Assembly (NCBI GenBank): GCA_025936675.1
Contig: JAICSX010000043.1
Location: 1 to 18,115, forward strand
Direction: 5' to 3'
DNA: 18,115 bases
Origin: Sphingomonas sp.
GTDB taxonomy: Bacteria; Pseudomonadota; Alphaproteobacteria; Sphingomonadales; Sphingomonadaceae
The stretch's first letter is position 1. The number at the start of each line of letters is the position of its first letter. Positions 1 to 6,396 of the stretch are shown here, one piece after another. The notes below the pieces were generated by a model. The model made no database searches. It saw only the letters and a program-made list of their open reading frames with translations, and was not told where the DNA came from. Position numbers and translations under genes: made by a program.

Positions 1-202
1 CATCCGGATAGACAAAAGCGGCGAACGCGAGGGCTGACACCGAGCCAGTCCCGGCTGCCGACGAAGTGCAGGATTTGAACTTCGACCAAAGCCCACATTG
101 GACTTAACATTTACCATCCGTTTCGCGCTACTGGGCTAGGCGAATGGCTGGCTGCCTCTCGCCTCCTCAATTCAATTTTCGTCATGGAATCAGATCGAAG
201 TT
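1..202. other. Upstream region of the GGDEF-EAL gene
   Basis: No convincing gene is seen here. The stretch presumably holds the promoter of the c-di-GMP enzyme gene that starts at 203. A single TTAA at 104-107 begins the run TTAACATTTACC, but no second TTAA lies 7 bases on, so I do not call a CtrA site. No clear -35/-10 pair or terminator stands out. Confidence 0.4.
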
Positions 203-2179
203 ATGTTTCGCGCGCTCATCCAGACGTACGTAGGTGCGGACCTCTCGACGGCCTCCGGCCGTGCCATCGTCGAGGAGCGTTACTGGTCGCTGCGCAGGCA
301 GGTGCCGATCGTCTACCTGCTTGGACTGGTCAACCTCTCTGCCATGGAGCTCGCCGCATCCGGACGCTTATCGGTGGGCGTGAATTTGCCAACGTTTATT
401 GCCGCCTGCAGCCTGCTTCGACTGTGGCAGTGGTTTCGTCCAGGAACGCCGGCCACGCATCAGATGATGGTGAGCCGAATGGAGCAGACACTGTGGTTTG
501 CCGCAGCCGTCTGTCTCGCTGTGTGCGCCCGCTGCCTTTACCTGTTCCAGGTCGGTGATCCCGCTTCGCACATGGCCGTCATGCTGTTTGGCGGCCTCAC
601 GGCAATCGGTGTTGCCTTTGGACTAACAGCTCTTCCGGCTGCCGGGCGGATCCCGCTCATCATGATCATCGTACCGATCGCTGCGGCCGCATTGTTGTCG
701 CGCGAACGCCAATTTGCCGGTGCTGCATTCGGGCTCGTCGTCGTCGCCGCTCTGACCATGCGACTACTAACGGCACATAGCCGGCACTTCACTGACGTCA
801 TCACCTCTCGATCGGTCATTGCCCATGAGCGCCAGCGCGTCGAAGAGGCGCATCATGACGCCGTTGCCGCGGCGACGACCGATTTTCTGACGGGCTTGCC
901 CAACCGCCGAGCATTTGTCGCCGCCCTCGATCAAGCCGCTGACGAGGCTCGCAACCCTCGTTCATTTGCGGTCGCGATCCTCGATCTCGATCGTTTCAAG
1001 ACTGTCAATGACATGTTCGGCCATGCCGCTGGCGACGAATTGCTTCAGGAAGTCGCCGCGCGTCTCCTCCGGGTCCTTGGAACGCGTGGGGTGGTCGCGC
1101 GGCTCGGCGGCGACGAATTCGGTGTATTGCTGCCAAACGTTGATCGGACGCGCGATTTGCAATCGATTGGCAGGATGATCCTGCGCGGTGTCAATGGGCC
1201 CGTGATTCTGCACGAACGGCACTTCGTCATTTCTGCTTGCTGCGGGCTGGCGCTTTCCCGAGGCCGAGACGATCGATCACCGTCGCGTTTGATGGCCGAC
1301 GCGGACTTGGCGCTGTATGAAGCGAAAGAAAATCCGTCCGCCGCCTTCGCTGTATTTGAGCTGCGGATGGAAGCGCCCAGGCGCCGTCGCTCTCACATCG
1401 AAGGAGCTCTTCTGGCTTCCGAAACGTACGAGAATTTGCGCGTTGTCTTCCAGCCTATCTTTGATCTGAAGAGCGGCCAGATCATCGCGCATGAGGCGCT
1501 GGCGCGCTGGACGGACCCTGAACTCGGACCCATTCCGCCATCGGAGTTCGTACCCATCGCCGAGCACCTGAACGTTATAGAACAGGTCAACAATCATCTG
1601 ATGAGGCTGGCTTTCACCGAAGCCCGAGAGTGGCCCTCGACAATCAAGCTGTCATTCAATCTAAGCGCGCTCCAGCTCTGCTCGCGCGGCCTGGCGAAGG
1701 TAATTTTGAATGCGCTTAGTCGGGCTGATCTCTCTCCAGATCGGCTTCAGGTGGAGGTTACCGAAACCGCGCTCTTGGCCGACTTTGAATGCGCGCGGGA
1801 AAACCTCGCGCAGCTACGCGCTGTAGGCGCCACGATCGTCCTGGACGATTTCGGCGCGGGCTTCGCTTCGATTGGCTATCTGCGCCACCTCCAATTTGAT
1901 CAGATCAAGCTCGATGGCGGCCTGGTGACGGCCGCGCAGCATAGTGCAGATGGCAAGCGCTTGTTGCGGGCGGTCGTTGGCCTGTGCGAAGTTCTGGGAG
2001 TGTCCAGCATCGCCGAACACGTCGAAAGTGAGGAGCTTTTCCAGCTCGTAGTCGACCTTGGCTGTAGCGGCGGGCAGGGCTTTTGGCTGAAGCCTCCTGT
2101 TTCGTCTGAGGAGTTGCTCGGTTCGCTTGAGTTTGGGTGGAATCGCAGCGGGCCGCAAATGCGCCGTCATGCTGCGTAG
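203..2179 (+). CDS. Membrane-anchored GGDEF-EAL cyclic-di-GMP enzyme
   Basis: The 658-residue protein has about five or six hydrophobic segments (roughly residues 34-53, 60-75, 95-115, 121-145, 149-166, 170-190), a short linker, a GGDEF domain (about 225-385) and an EAL domain (about 400-640). The cyclase side shows DFLTGLPNRR, the metal-binding DLDRFKTVND and an intact GGDEF at 302-306. The phosphodiesterase side shows EAL at 431-433, N486, E518, D548-D549, K569, E605 and Q625, so the usual metal and catalytic positions are kept. By family knowledge it makes and/or breaks cyclic di-GMP at the inner membrane. The inhibitory RxxD I-site is absent: the matching positions read GTRG. The membrane region resembles no sensor domain I can name. 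The start has only a weak ribosome site, but it places the first hydrophobic segment sensibly. Which activity dominates cannot be read from sequence. Confidence 0.93.
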   Translation: MFRALIQTYVGADLSTASGRAIVEERYWSLRRQVPIVYLLGLVNLSAMELAASGRLSVGVNLPTFIAACSLLRLWQWFRPGTPATHQMMVSRMEQTLWFAAAVCLAVCARCLYLFQVGDPASHMAVMLFGGLTAIGVAFGLTALPAAGRIPLIMIIVPIAAAALLSRERQFAGAAFGLVVVAALTMRLLTAHSRHFTDVITSRSVIAHERQRVEEAHHDAVAAATTDFLTGLPNRRAFVAALDQAADEARNPRSFAVAILDLDRFKTVNDMFGHAAGDELLQEVAARLLRVLGTRGVVARLGGDEFGVLLPNVDRTRDLQSIGRMILRGVNGPVILHERHFVISACCGLALSRGRDDRSPSRLMADADLALYEAKENPSAAFAVFELRMEAPRRRRSHIEGALLASETYENLRVVFQPIFDLKSGQIIAHEALARWTDPELGPIPPSEFVPIAEHLNVIEQVNNHLMRLAFTEAREWPSTIKLSFNLSALQLCSRGLAKVILNALSRADLSPDRLQVEVTETALLADFECARENLAQLRAVGATIVLDDFGAGFASIGYLRHLQFDQIKLDGGLVTAAQHSADGKRLLRAVVGLCEVLGVSSIAEHVESEELFQLVVDLGCSGGQGFWLKPPVSSEELLGSLEFGWNRSGPQMRRHAA

Positions 2180-2224
2180 ACCTTGCCAGATGAGAAGCGC
2201 GGGTGGCAGGTCCCGGATTGACGT

Positions 2225-2503
2225 TTGAGCATTGCGAGAATTGATTTGTTTGATGAATGGGAAAAGAGCGCTGACGGAAAAGTGGAGATCTACCCGCTCG
2301 TAGCGTTCGAGACGTTCGTGCCGCACGGACGGCTCTGCGGCTTGAAAGTCCATTATCTGGAAAGCCCGCGAGAGCTTATGGATGGCCAATCCTCATCGGT
2401 GCCGTTGGTGATGACACCGAAAATGGCGCGTCGGCTCGCAAGCGCTCTGACAGAAGCGGCCAGCCAAGCCGAACACGGCCCAGCCGGCGAAGTAGCACAG
2501 TAG
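2225..2503 (+). CDS. Small BssS-like protein
   Basis: This 92-residue soluble protein begins with TTG. An in-frame stop at 2219-2221 rules out a start further upstream, and the next in-frame ATG is far inside. The layout resembles enterobacterial BssS (YceP), a small biofilm regulator: a 'PLV-(aromatic)-(D/E)' block near residue 24, a 'L(K/R)(V/L)HY' block in the middle, and a 'L.(T)..(V/M)AR' block followed by a C-terminal helix. Here these read YPLVAFETF, LKVHYLESP and LVMTPKMARRLASAL. I made this comparison from memory, so it is tentative. The gene lies 45 bp after the GGDEF-EAL gene on the same strand and could be co-transcribed with it, which would suit a biofilm or c-di-GMP role. It ends tail-to-tail with the PAS gene. 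The function is unproven. Confidence 0.65.
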   Translation: MSIARIDLFDEWEKSADGKVEIYPLVAFETFVPHGRLCGLKVHYLESPRELMDGQSSSVPLVMTPKMARRLASALTEAASQAEHGPAGEVAQ

Positions 2504-2526
2504 CGCTCGTGATCCTTCAAGTCCTG

Positions 2527-2979
2527 CTAGATAAGCAGCTTGAGTCCGTGCAGCTTAACCACCCCGTCAGTCCCAAAGACGGGCGCTGCAATCACGCGTA
2601 ACATCCGGCATTCACGCACGGCCGCAGCGTAGATCTGAACGTCGAGAGTGAAGCCACACGTGTGTCGGATGGCGTGCGAGCGCAGGCGTTCAAGCTTGGC
2701 CCGAGAATCGTCGTGATAAAAGCTGATCGCTTCCGCTCGGGTGATGGCAGAGCGCCGTTCCAAGCCAAAAATATCGTAGACCCCGCCCGACCAGATCAGC
2801 TCATCGTTGGAGAGGTCACATTCCCAGAGACCCGCATGATGTAAGCCGATGCCGCCGACTGCCTGCGGTTCAATCGCGTCGGTAACCGCACAGTTCAGCA
2901 CGTGGCCCAGATCAAAGTTCCGGCCCTGCTCCCAAAGCGGCCAGCTGCGATTGAGAGGCAGCGGTTCACAGGCATTCAT
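2527..2979 (-). CDS. Lone PAS-fold protein
   Basis: This 150-residue protein has a PAS_3-like core from about residue 42. The motif GLWECDLSNDELIWSGGVYD is followed by an 'IFGLE' turn, a 'FYHDDSR' segment, and strands ending near 'LRVIAAPVFGTDGVVKLHG', as in PAS folds of sensor kinases and diguanylate cyclases. No output domain (kinase, GGDEF, helix-turn-helix) follows, so the whole protein is little more than one PAS domain with a 40-residue N-terminal tail. It probably senses a ligand or binds a partner protein. It lies 88 bp downstream of the winged-helix gene (3068-3559) on the same strand, so the two may form a small operon. It converges with the BssS-like gene. The ATG has a GGAGAG upstream at somewhat long spacing. 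Confidence 0.75.
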   Translation of the reverse strand: MNACEPLPLNRSWPLWEQGRNFDLGHVLNCAVTDAIEPQAVGGIGLHHAGLWECDLSNDELIWSGGVYDIFGLERRSAITRAEAISFYHDDSRAKLERLRSHAIRHTCGFTLDVQIYAAAVRECRMLRVIAAPVFGTDGVVKLHGLKLLI

Positions 2980-3067
2980 CGTTGTCGGTCACTCTCCCGA
3001 AAATAAAAAGCGTACGCCAGCGGTCGTTTCGATGTCGATCCCGTACTCGCCGGCGGGCGTGGGCGCT

Positions 3068-3559
3068 TCAGACTGTCACGACGTTGCCGATTTCAGCGAA
3101 GTAGCGGCGCAAAGCCATGCTTGTCTCCGGCGCAAGCTCGACAAAAAATCTCCGCGCGTCGAGCGGATCCGCATGGCGGACAAACAGGCCCTTCTGAACC
3201 ATGGTGCTGAGCCAGCGCAGAGCGGTCGTGGCCGGGACAGCGGCCGCAGTACACGCGCTCGAAACACTCACCCGTTGATGCGAAAGCTCCGCGTAGAGCA
3301 GGTCGAGCATCATGTCCCAGGCGGGGTCCGCAAAGAGCTCGTCCGAGAAATAGCGGGCCCGCAAGCGACGGGCGCGGATGATCGCCACGACGGATTCTGC
3401 CGTAACCTCCGGACCTACCCTGTCATCGATCGGCGTGAATTGCGGTCCCGTTGAGGCCGAATCCGTCGAAAGGCGAGCCAAAGTTCCAGCGATCCGGCTG
3501 ACTTCATTGCTCAGCTGCAGCAGGCGCTCAGCTTTCTGGTGTGGAGAATGTGCAGTCAT
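3068..3559 (-). CDS. MarR-like winged-helix protein, copy 1
   Basis: I place the start at 3559, giving 163 residues. GGAA lies 7 bases upstream, and the predicted N-terminal helix (ERLLQLSNEVSRIAGTLARL) then begins the protein. A longer frame reaches 3646 but adds an unlikely tail. After a 40-residue variable stretch comes RARRLRARYFSDELFADPAW, then a winged helix: a scaffold helix (WDMMLDLLYAEL), 'VSVSSACTAAAVPATTALRW' as helix-turn-helix, and 'DPLDARRFFVEL' as the wing. It is clearly related to the genes at 3881 and 9948 in this window. It probably binds DNA as a dimer. Neighbours are the PAS gene downstream and, head-to-head across 321 bp, copy 2. I recognise the family type as common in sphingomonads, but no target is known to me. 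Confidence 0.8.
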   Translation of the reverse strand: MTAHSPHQKAERLLQLSNEVSRIAGTLARLSTDSASTGPQFTPIDDRVGPEVTAESVVAIIRARRLRARYFSDELFADPAWDMMLDLLYAELSHQRVSVSSACTAAAVPATTALRWLSTMVQKGLFVRHADPLDARRFFVELAPETSMALRRYFAEIGNVVTV

Positions 3560-3880
3560 TCGAGAATTCCAAAGAAGAAAGTTGGCCGAGCAATAGCCAA
3601 GTAGTCTGCATTCTGGAGAAATGTCAGCCCATTTCCGTGTCCGCAATGGAGCAAAAACCGTTGAGTGCCTTGCCTGTCGGCTAATTTCTACAGCGGACGA
3701 CCGTAGGCCCAGCTCCTATTTGGAAGGGTCGGTAAGGCCTTGCCTCTGCTTACTGAATCTGGCTACGGGCATGTGTCAGCGTGCCGAGCTGATCAATCAC
3801 AAACCTCGGGTCGGACCTTAGTGTCGCCGACCATGAGCGACGCATCATGAGCATGGTGCGCACGGCTAGAAGGATTACGG
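3560..3880. other. Divergent intergenic region between two winged-helix genes
   Basis: No protein-coding gene is supported in these 321 bases. The region separates two divergently transcribed winged-helix genes, so it should hold both promoters. It includes an inverted repeat, GGTCGG at 3809-3814 and CCGACC at 3827-3832 with a 12-base spacer, 49 bases before the copy 2 start. It could be an operator or a small hairpin in the 5' leader. No clear sigma-70 hexamers stand out. Confidence 0.4.
3809..3832. promoter_or_regulatory. Inverted repeat upstream of winged-helix copy 2
   Basis: Six-base arms GGTCGG (3809-3814) and CCGACC (3827-3832) are separated by 12 bases. No T-run follows, so it is not a terminator. 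Its place before a winged-helix regulator gene suits an autoregulatory operator, but arms this short can arise by chance. Confidence 0.25.
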
Positions 3881-4237
3881 GTGACCATAGCGTTGCGCAG
3901 CCCTACCGAAGAGGAAATCGCGTCAATAATGCGCTTGCGACGCACACGGTCCGAAACGTTCGGCACCGAGCTGTTTGGCGATTTCGCCTGGGACATCTTG
4001 CTGCAGCTCTTCGCAGCCAAGCTAGGCCGGCGAAAGACCAAGCTTGCGGATTTAGCGATTGTGGCTCCTGAATCGACGATTGCGCGCTGGGCAGCGGTGC
4101 TCGAAGAGCGGGGCTACATCCTATGCCACGTGGATTGCTTCAATCACTCTGATATGTGGGTTGAGCTCAGCAGCTCGGGCGCGGCTAAAATGTCTCGATT
4201 GTTCGCCGATCGTCCGGATTGGGATCCCCTGAGCTAA
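3881..4237 (+). CDS. MarR-like winged-helix protein, copy 2 (short form)
   Basis: This 118-residue protein starts with GTG, supported by AAGGA six bases upstream. It matches copy 1 segment by segment: RLRRTRSETFGTELFGDFAW, scaffold helix DILLQLFAAKL, recognition region 'LADLAIVAPESTIARW', then a wing. It lacks the N-terminal helix of copy 1. The wing lacks the usual D..(D/G)RR basic tip: here it reads 'DCFNHSDMWVEL' where copy 1 has DPLDARRFFVEL. That substitution may weaken DNA backbone contacts. Its last 53 bp overlap tail-to-tail with the small helical gene on the minus strand (4185-4418). A regulatory role is inferred from fold only. The targets could include the pilus genes downstream, but the sequence does not prove this. 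Confidence 0.75.
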   Translation: MTIALRSPTEEEIASIMRLRRTRSETFGTELFGDFAWDILLQLFAAKLGRRKTKLADLAIVAPESTIARWAAVLEERGYILCHVDCFNHSDMWVELSSSGAAKMSRLFADRPDWDPLS

Positions 4238-4418
4238 GACCGAGCGGCGTTTCGACCGACAACTCATTCTCAACTTGGTTTAGCGCGAGATCGATGTGCG
4301 CCGCGATATGGCCCGGCGCGGCAGCAAGATCCAGCAGATCGATCGCCTGCCTAAGGTGATCAAGCGCATCGATCAGCAGCTGCTGCTTAGGCGGAGCTTG
4401 ATTGTCGTTCATGTTCAT
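4185..4418 (-). CDS. Small helical protein, paralogue A
   Basis: This 77-residue protein has no cysteine, signal peptide or membrane segment. The first ATG is at 4418, but an in-frame ATG at 4412 has GGGGGA five bases before it and may be the true start. Residues about 13-50 form an amphipathic helical stretch, LRQAIDLLDLAAAPGHIAAH followed by IDLALNQVENEL; the tail is acidic and disordered-looking. The core matches the gene at 10544-10789 without gaps over LLD-x3-A-x3-I-x-AH-(I/L)-DLA, which supports both as real genes. Its 3' end overlaps the winged-helix copy 2 gene by 53 bp in the opposite direction. A CtrA-like box lies 19 bp upstream of its start codon. I do not know its function. A partner or modulator of the adjacent winged-helix protein is a guess from conserved proximity. 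Confidence 0.68.
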   Translation of the reverse strand: MNMNDNQAPPKQQLLIDALDHLRQAIDLLDLAAAPGHIAAHIDLALNQVENELSVETPLGLSSGDPNPDDRRTIETF

Positions 4419-4425
4419 CCCCCGG

Positions 4426-4460
4426 GAACTTGCTTGTTAAATTACCGTTAACGGGAGTTC
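4426..4460. promoter_or_regulatory. CtrA-like box inside a nested inverted repeat
   Basis: TTAA (4437-4440), seven bases (ATTACCG), TTAA (4448-4451) exactly match the CtrA consensus TTAA-N7-TTAA. The box is part of an inverted repeat GTTAA/TTAAC (4436-4440 and 4448-4452), flanked by GAACT (4426-4430) and AGTTC (4456-4460). It lies between the minus-strand small gene and the plus-strand pilus locus. It is 185 bp upstream of the first gene of that locus. It is so close to the minus-strand start codon that binding there would more likely repress than activate. Confidence 0.45.
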
Positions 4461-4636
4461 TATTGCGCCCTTCTCCCGGCGACAAGAGTGTTTCCTCCGA
4501 AGCGGGGTGATCCTTAGCGGATGATTAGCGTGCACCGGCGTCAACACCAACAATGCTCCGGCACGGCTGAAACCTGAATTGCGAGTTCAGAGTTATGAAC
4601 GAAAGCGTCGGAGGCCCAAACTTCGCTGAGGTTGTA

Positions 4637-5035
4637 ATGACCCGTATACTCTTGCTTTGGTTCGCGCTCGGGAGCGCAATCGGGGCAGCTCTTCCGGCCA
4701 GTGCAGAGGCGCAATCGATGGGCGGCGCCTTGGCGCAACAATCTCGAGCGACCATCCAGATCAGCGTCAGCACCATGCCCCGGTTCGAAACTGAGAACCA
4801 TGCCGCGACTGAGGGCAGAAACGGAGATTTGATTGCGTTAGCTCCTCCGAAGCTAAAGTCGAACGCGCCAAATCTACGCTACGCGACCGTGATCGTGCCG
4901 CCTGATGAACCTAGCGACGTCCGATCAGCGGGCATCACGAACGATGACCTTGTGCCGGGAAGTGTAAGGCCAAGCTCGGTAACTACCGCAGCGACCGGTC
5001 GGCAGCCACTGCTCGTGCTTATTGTCCCCGACTGA
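4637..5035 (+). CDS. Small secreted protein at the head of the pilus locus
   Basis: I chose the ATG at 4637, which has GAGG five bases upstream and opens a good signal peptide (MTRILLLWFALGSAIGAALP, cleavage near ASAEAQS). An ATG in the same frame at 4595 would add 14 polar residues before it. The mature part of about 105 residues has no cysteine and is rich in Pro, Ala and Ser. It begins with ATIQISVSTMPRF, contains SNAPNLRYATVIVPP, and ends with 'LLVLIVPD'. The end resembles the last strand of the two pilins downstream (TLTLVVAPE, TLTLVVGPE), and the beginning resembles their first strand. It may be a reduced pilus-related subunit or an unrelated periplasmic protein. A gap of 198 bp with its own promoter-like features separates it from pilin 1. 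Confidence 0.7.
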   Translation: MTRILLLWFALGSAIGAALPASAEAQSMGGALAQQSRATIQISVSTMPRFETENHAATEGRNGDLIALAPPKLKSNAPNLRYATVIVPPDEPSDVRSAGITNDDLVPGSVRPSSVTTAATGRQPLLVLIVPD

Positions 5036-5151
5036 GTCACTGCCGTGATTACCTCGCGGCAATTCTCAGTTGGCGGCCGCGCCATGCCCCGCTGAGTAAA
5101 GCTTCGTTGCGGTAAGCCCGCGATGGTGAGGAAGGCTGCAACCATTCGCGT

Positions 5152-5183
5152 TTAACGGCTTGTTTACGCGGCGCCCTTATATC
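5152..5183 (+). promoter_or_regulatory. Putative CtrA-type promoter of the pilin operon
   Basis: TTAA (5152-5155), seven bases, TTTA (5163-5166) is one mismatch from the CtrA consensus. It is followed by a TATATC -10-like element at 5178-5183, about 50 bp upstream of the pilin 1 start. In Caulobacter, CtrA controls polar pili and other surface structures, so the placement is plausible. It remains a sequence match only. Confidence 0.35.
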
Positions 5184-5233
5184 CAAAACGGATGAGGTTA
5201 CCGAACCTCTGGTGTGGTGGTGGGGGACGTAAC

Positions 5234-5782
5234 ATGGACAATGGTCTTTTTTTCCGGGTGTCCGCCGCATGCATTGCGGCGTTGCTGGTTCAGGGAACCG
5301 CCTCGGCAGCAACGCAGGGGAGCCTCGGATCGACATCGACCGGGTCGATCTCCATTGGGGCGTCGGTTCCGAACCGGGTCCAGCTCACGGGCCTGACCGA
5401 CGTTTCGTTCCTCAATCAGGACCCCGCCAGCGCCGCGACCAACGCACAGAATGTTTGCGTGTGGAGCAACACCAGCACCAGGGGCTATAACGTCACGGCC
5501 ACCGGGAGTGGCGTAGGCAGTGCCTTCACGCTGGCGAACGGTGCACTCACCGTGCCGTATAGCGTCGAATGGTCGGGCACTTCCGGCCAAGGCTCAGGCA
5601 CAGCGCTCACCGCAGGTGCGGCGCTGACAGGCCTGACCTCAACGGCAACCAACGCGACCTGCTCTTCCGGCCCCGGCAGCACGGCGAGCCTGATCGTCAA
5701 CATTTCCGCTCCCAGCCTGCAAGGGATGCTCGCGGCAACCACGTACACGGGTACGCTAACGCTAGTCGTCGCGCCCGAGTGA
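5234..5782 (+). CDS. Chaperone-usher pilin subunit 1
   Basis: The ATG at 5234 is preceded by GGGGGA at good spacing and opens a signal peptide that ends near TASA|AT, giving a 182-residue precursor; the upstream ATG at 5192 would spoil the signal. The mature protein is an all-beta, Gly/Ser/Thr-rich pilin-like domain. It has an alternating hydrophobic N-terminal strand (SISIGASVPNRVQL) suited to donor-strand exchange, two cysteines (in NVCVWSN and NATCSSG) that could form the Ig-fold disulfide, and the final strand YTGTLTLVVAPE. It resembles spore-coat-U-like (Csu) subunits, and in the 'LTVPYSVEW' segment also CS1/CFA-type pilins. It is followed 10 bp later by pilin 2 and is probably an exported structural subunit. 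The exact pilin family is uncertain. Confidence 0.8.
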   Translation: MDNGLFFRVSAACIAALLVQGTASAATQGSLGSTSTGSISIGASVPNRVQLTGLTDVSFLNQDPASAATNAQNVCVWSNTSTRGYNVTATGSGVGSAFTLANGALTVPYSVEWSGTSGQGSGTALTAGAALTGLTSTATNATCSSGPGSTASLIVNISAPSLQGMLAATTYTGTLTLVVAPE

Positions 5783-5792
5783 GGAGCCAATC

Positions 5793-6386
5793 ATGGTGGC
5801 TCACTCTTATGCTGCCACCTTCTTCGTACTTGAAGAAAGCGACGAAGGCTGTTTTCGGCACTCTTTCTCGCGCGCGCCGTCTCGCGCTCTAGCACGCACA
5901 ATCAAGCAGCGGGCATTGACGCTCTGTTGCTCGCTGCTCCTGTCGGTCGCTGGTGCGCCCAGCTTCGCCGCAAGCAATAAGGTCCGCATCACTCAGCTCG
6001 GCGACATAGCTTTCGGAACAATCGCCAATCTCAGTACTGATGCGACGCGCAGCGAAAGTGTCTGCTTGTTCGCCGACACAGCCACCAACGGCTATAATAT
6101 TACGGCCTCGGGTACCGGACCTGGGGGCGCATTTGAGCTTTCGTCGGGCCTCAGCTCAATGGCCTATGAAGTTCAGTGGAGCAGCACACCTGCGCAAAGT
6201 TCCGGGACCCAGCTAGCTCCAAATCTGCCGCTCACTGGCCAGGCGAGCGCCGCTACCCAGCAGACCTGCAACAATGGGCCAGCGACGACCGCGAGCCTGA
6301 TCATCGTTTTGCGAACGAACGCACTCGCAAGCGCAACGGCCGGCACATATAATGGCACGCTGACGCTCGTCGTCGGTCCTGAGTGA
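5793..6386 (+). CDS. Chaperone-usher pilin subunit 2
   Basis: This 197-residue precursor has an ATG preceded by GAGGAG at ideal spacing. It has the same plan as pilin 1: KVRITQLGDIAFGTI first strand, cysteines in ESVCLFAD and QQTCNNG, 'SMAYEVQWSS' in the middle and YNGTLTLVVGPE at the end. The N-terminus is odd. The hydrophobic signal core (LTLCCSLLLSVAGA, ending PSFA|AS) only starts near residue 44, after a long polar stretch that includes several Arg residues. Either the signal peptide has an extended n-region or translation starts internally, for example at the TTG encoding that Leu; the strong ribosome site favours the annotated ATG. With pilin 1 it forms a tandem pair. One may be the shaft and the other the tip or a minor subunit. 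Confidence 0.8.
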   Translation: MVAHSYAATFFVLEESDEGCFRHSFSRAPSRALARTIKQRALTLCCSLLLSVAGAPSFAASNKVRITQLGDIAFGTIANLSTDATRSESVCLFADTATNGYNITASGTGPGGAFELSSGLSSMAYEVQWSSTPAQSSGTQLAPNLPLTGQASAATQQTCNNGPATTASLIIVLRTNALASATAGTYNGTLTLVVGPE

Positions 6387-6396
6387 GGCTGGCCGC

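Noticed and set aside
104..118. Possible CtrA site before the GGDEF-EAL gene
   Set aside because: Only one TTAA half is present; seven bases on the sequence reads CATC.
3621..3821. 66-codon frame between the divergent winged-helix genes
   Set aside because: No ribosome site or recognisable pattern; probably chance in a promoter region.
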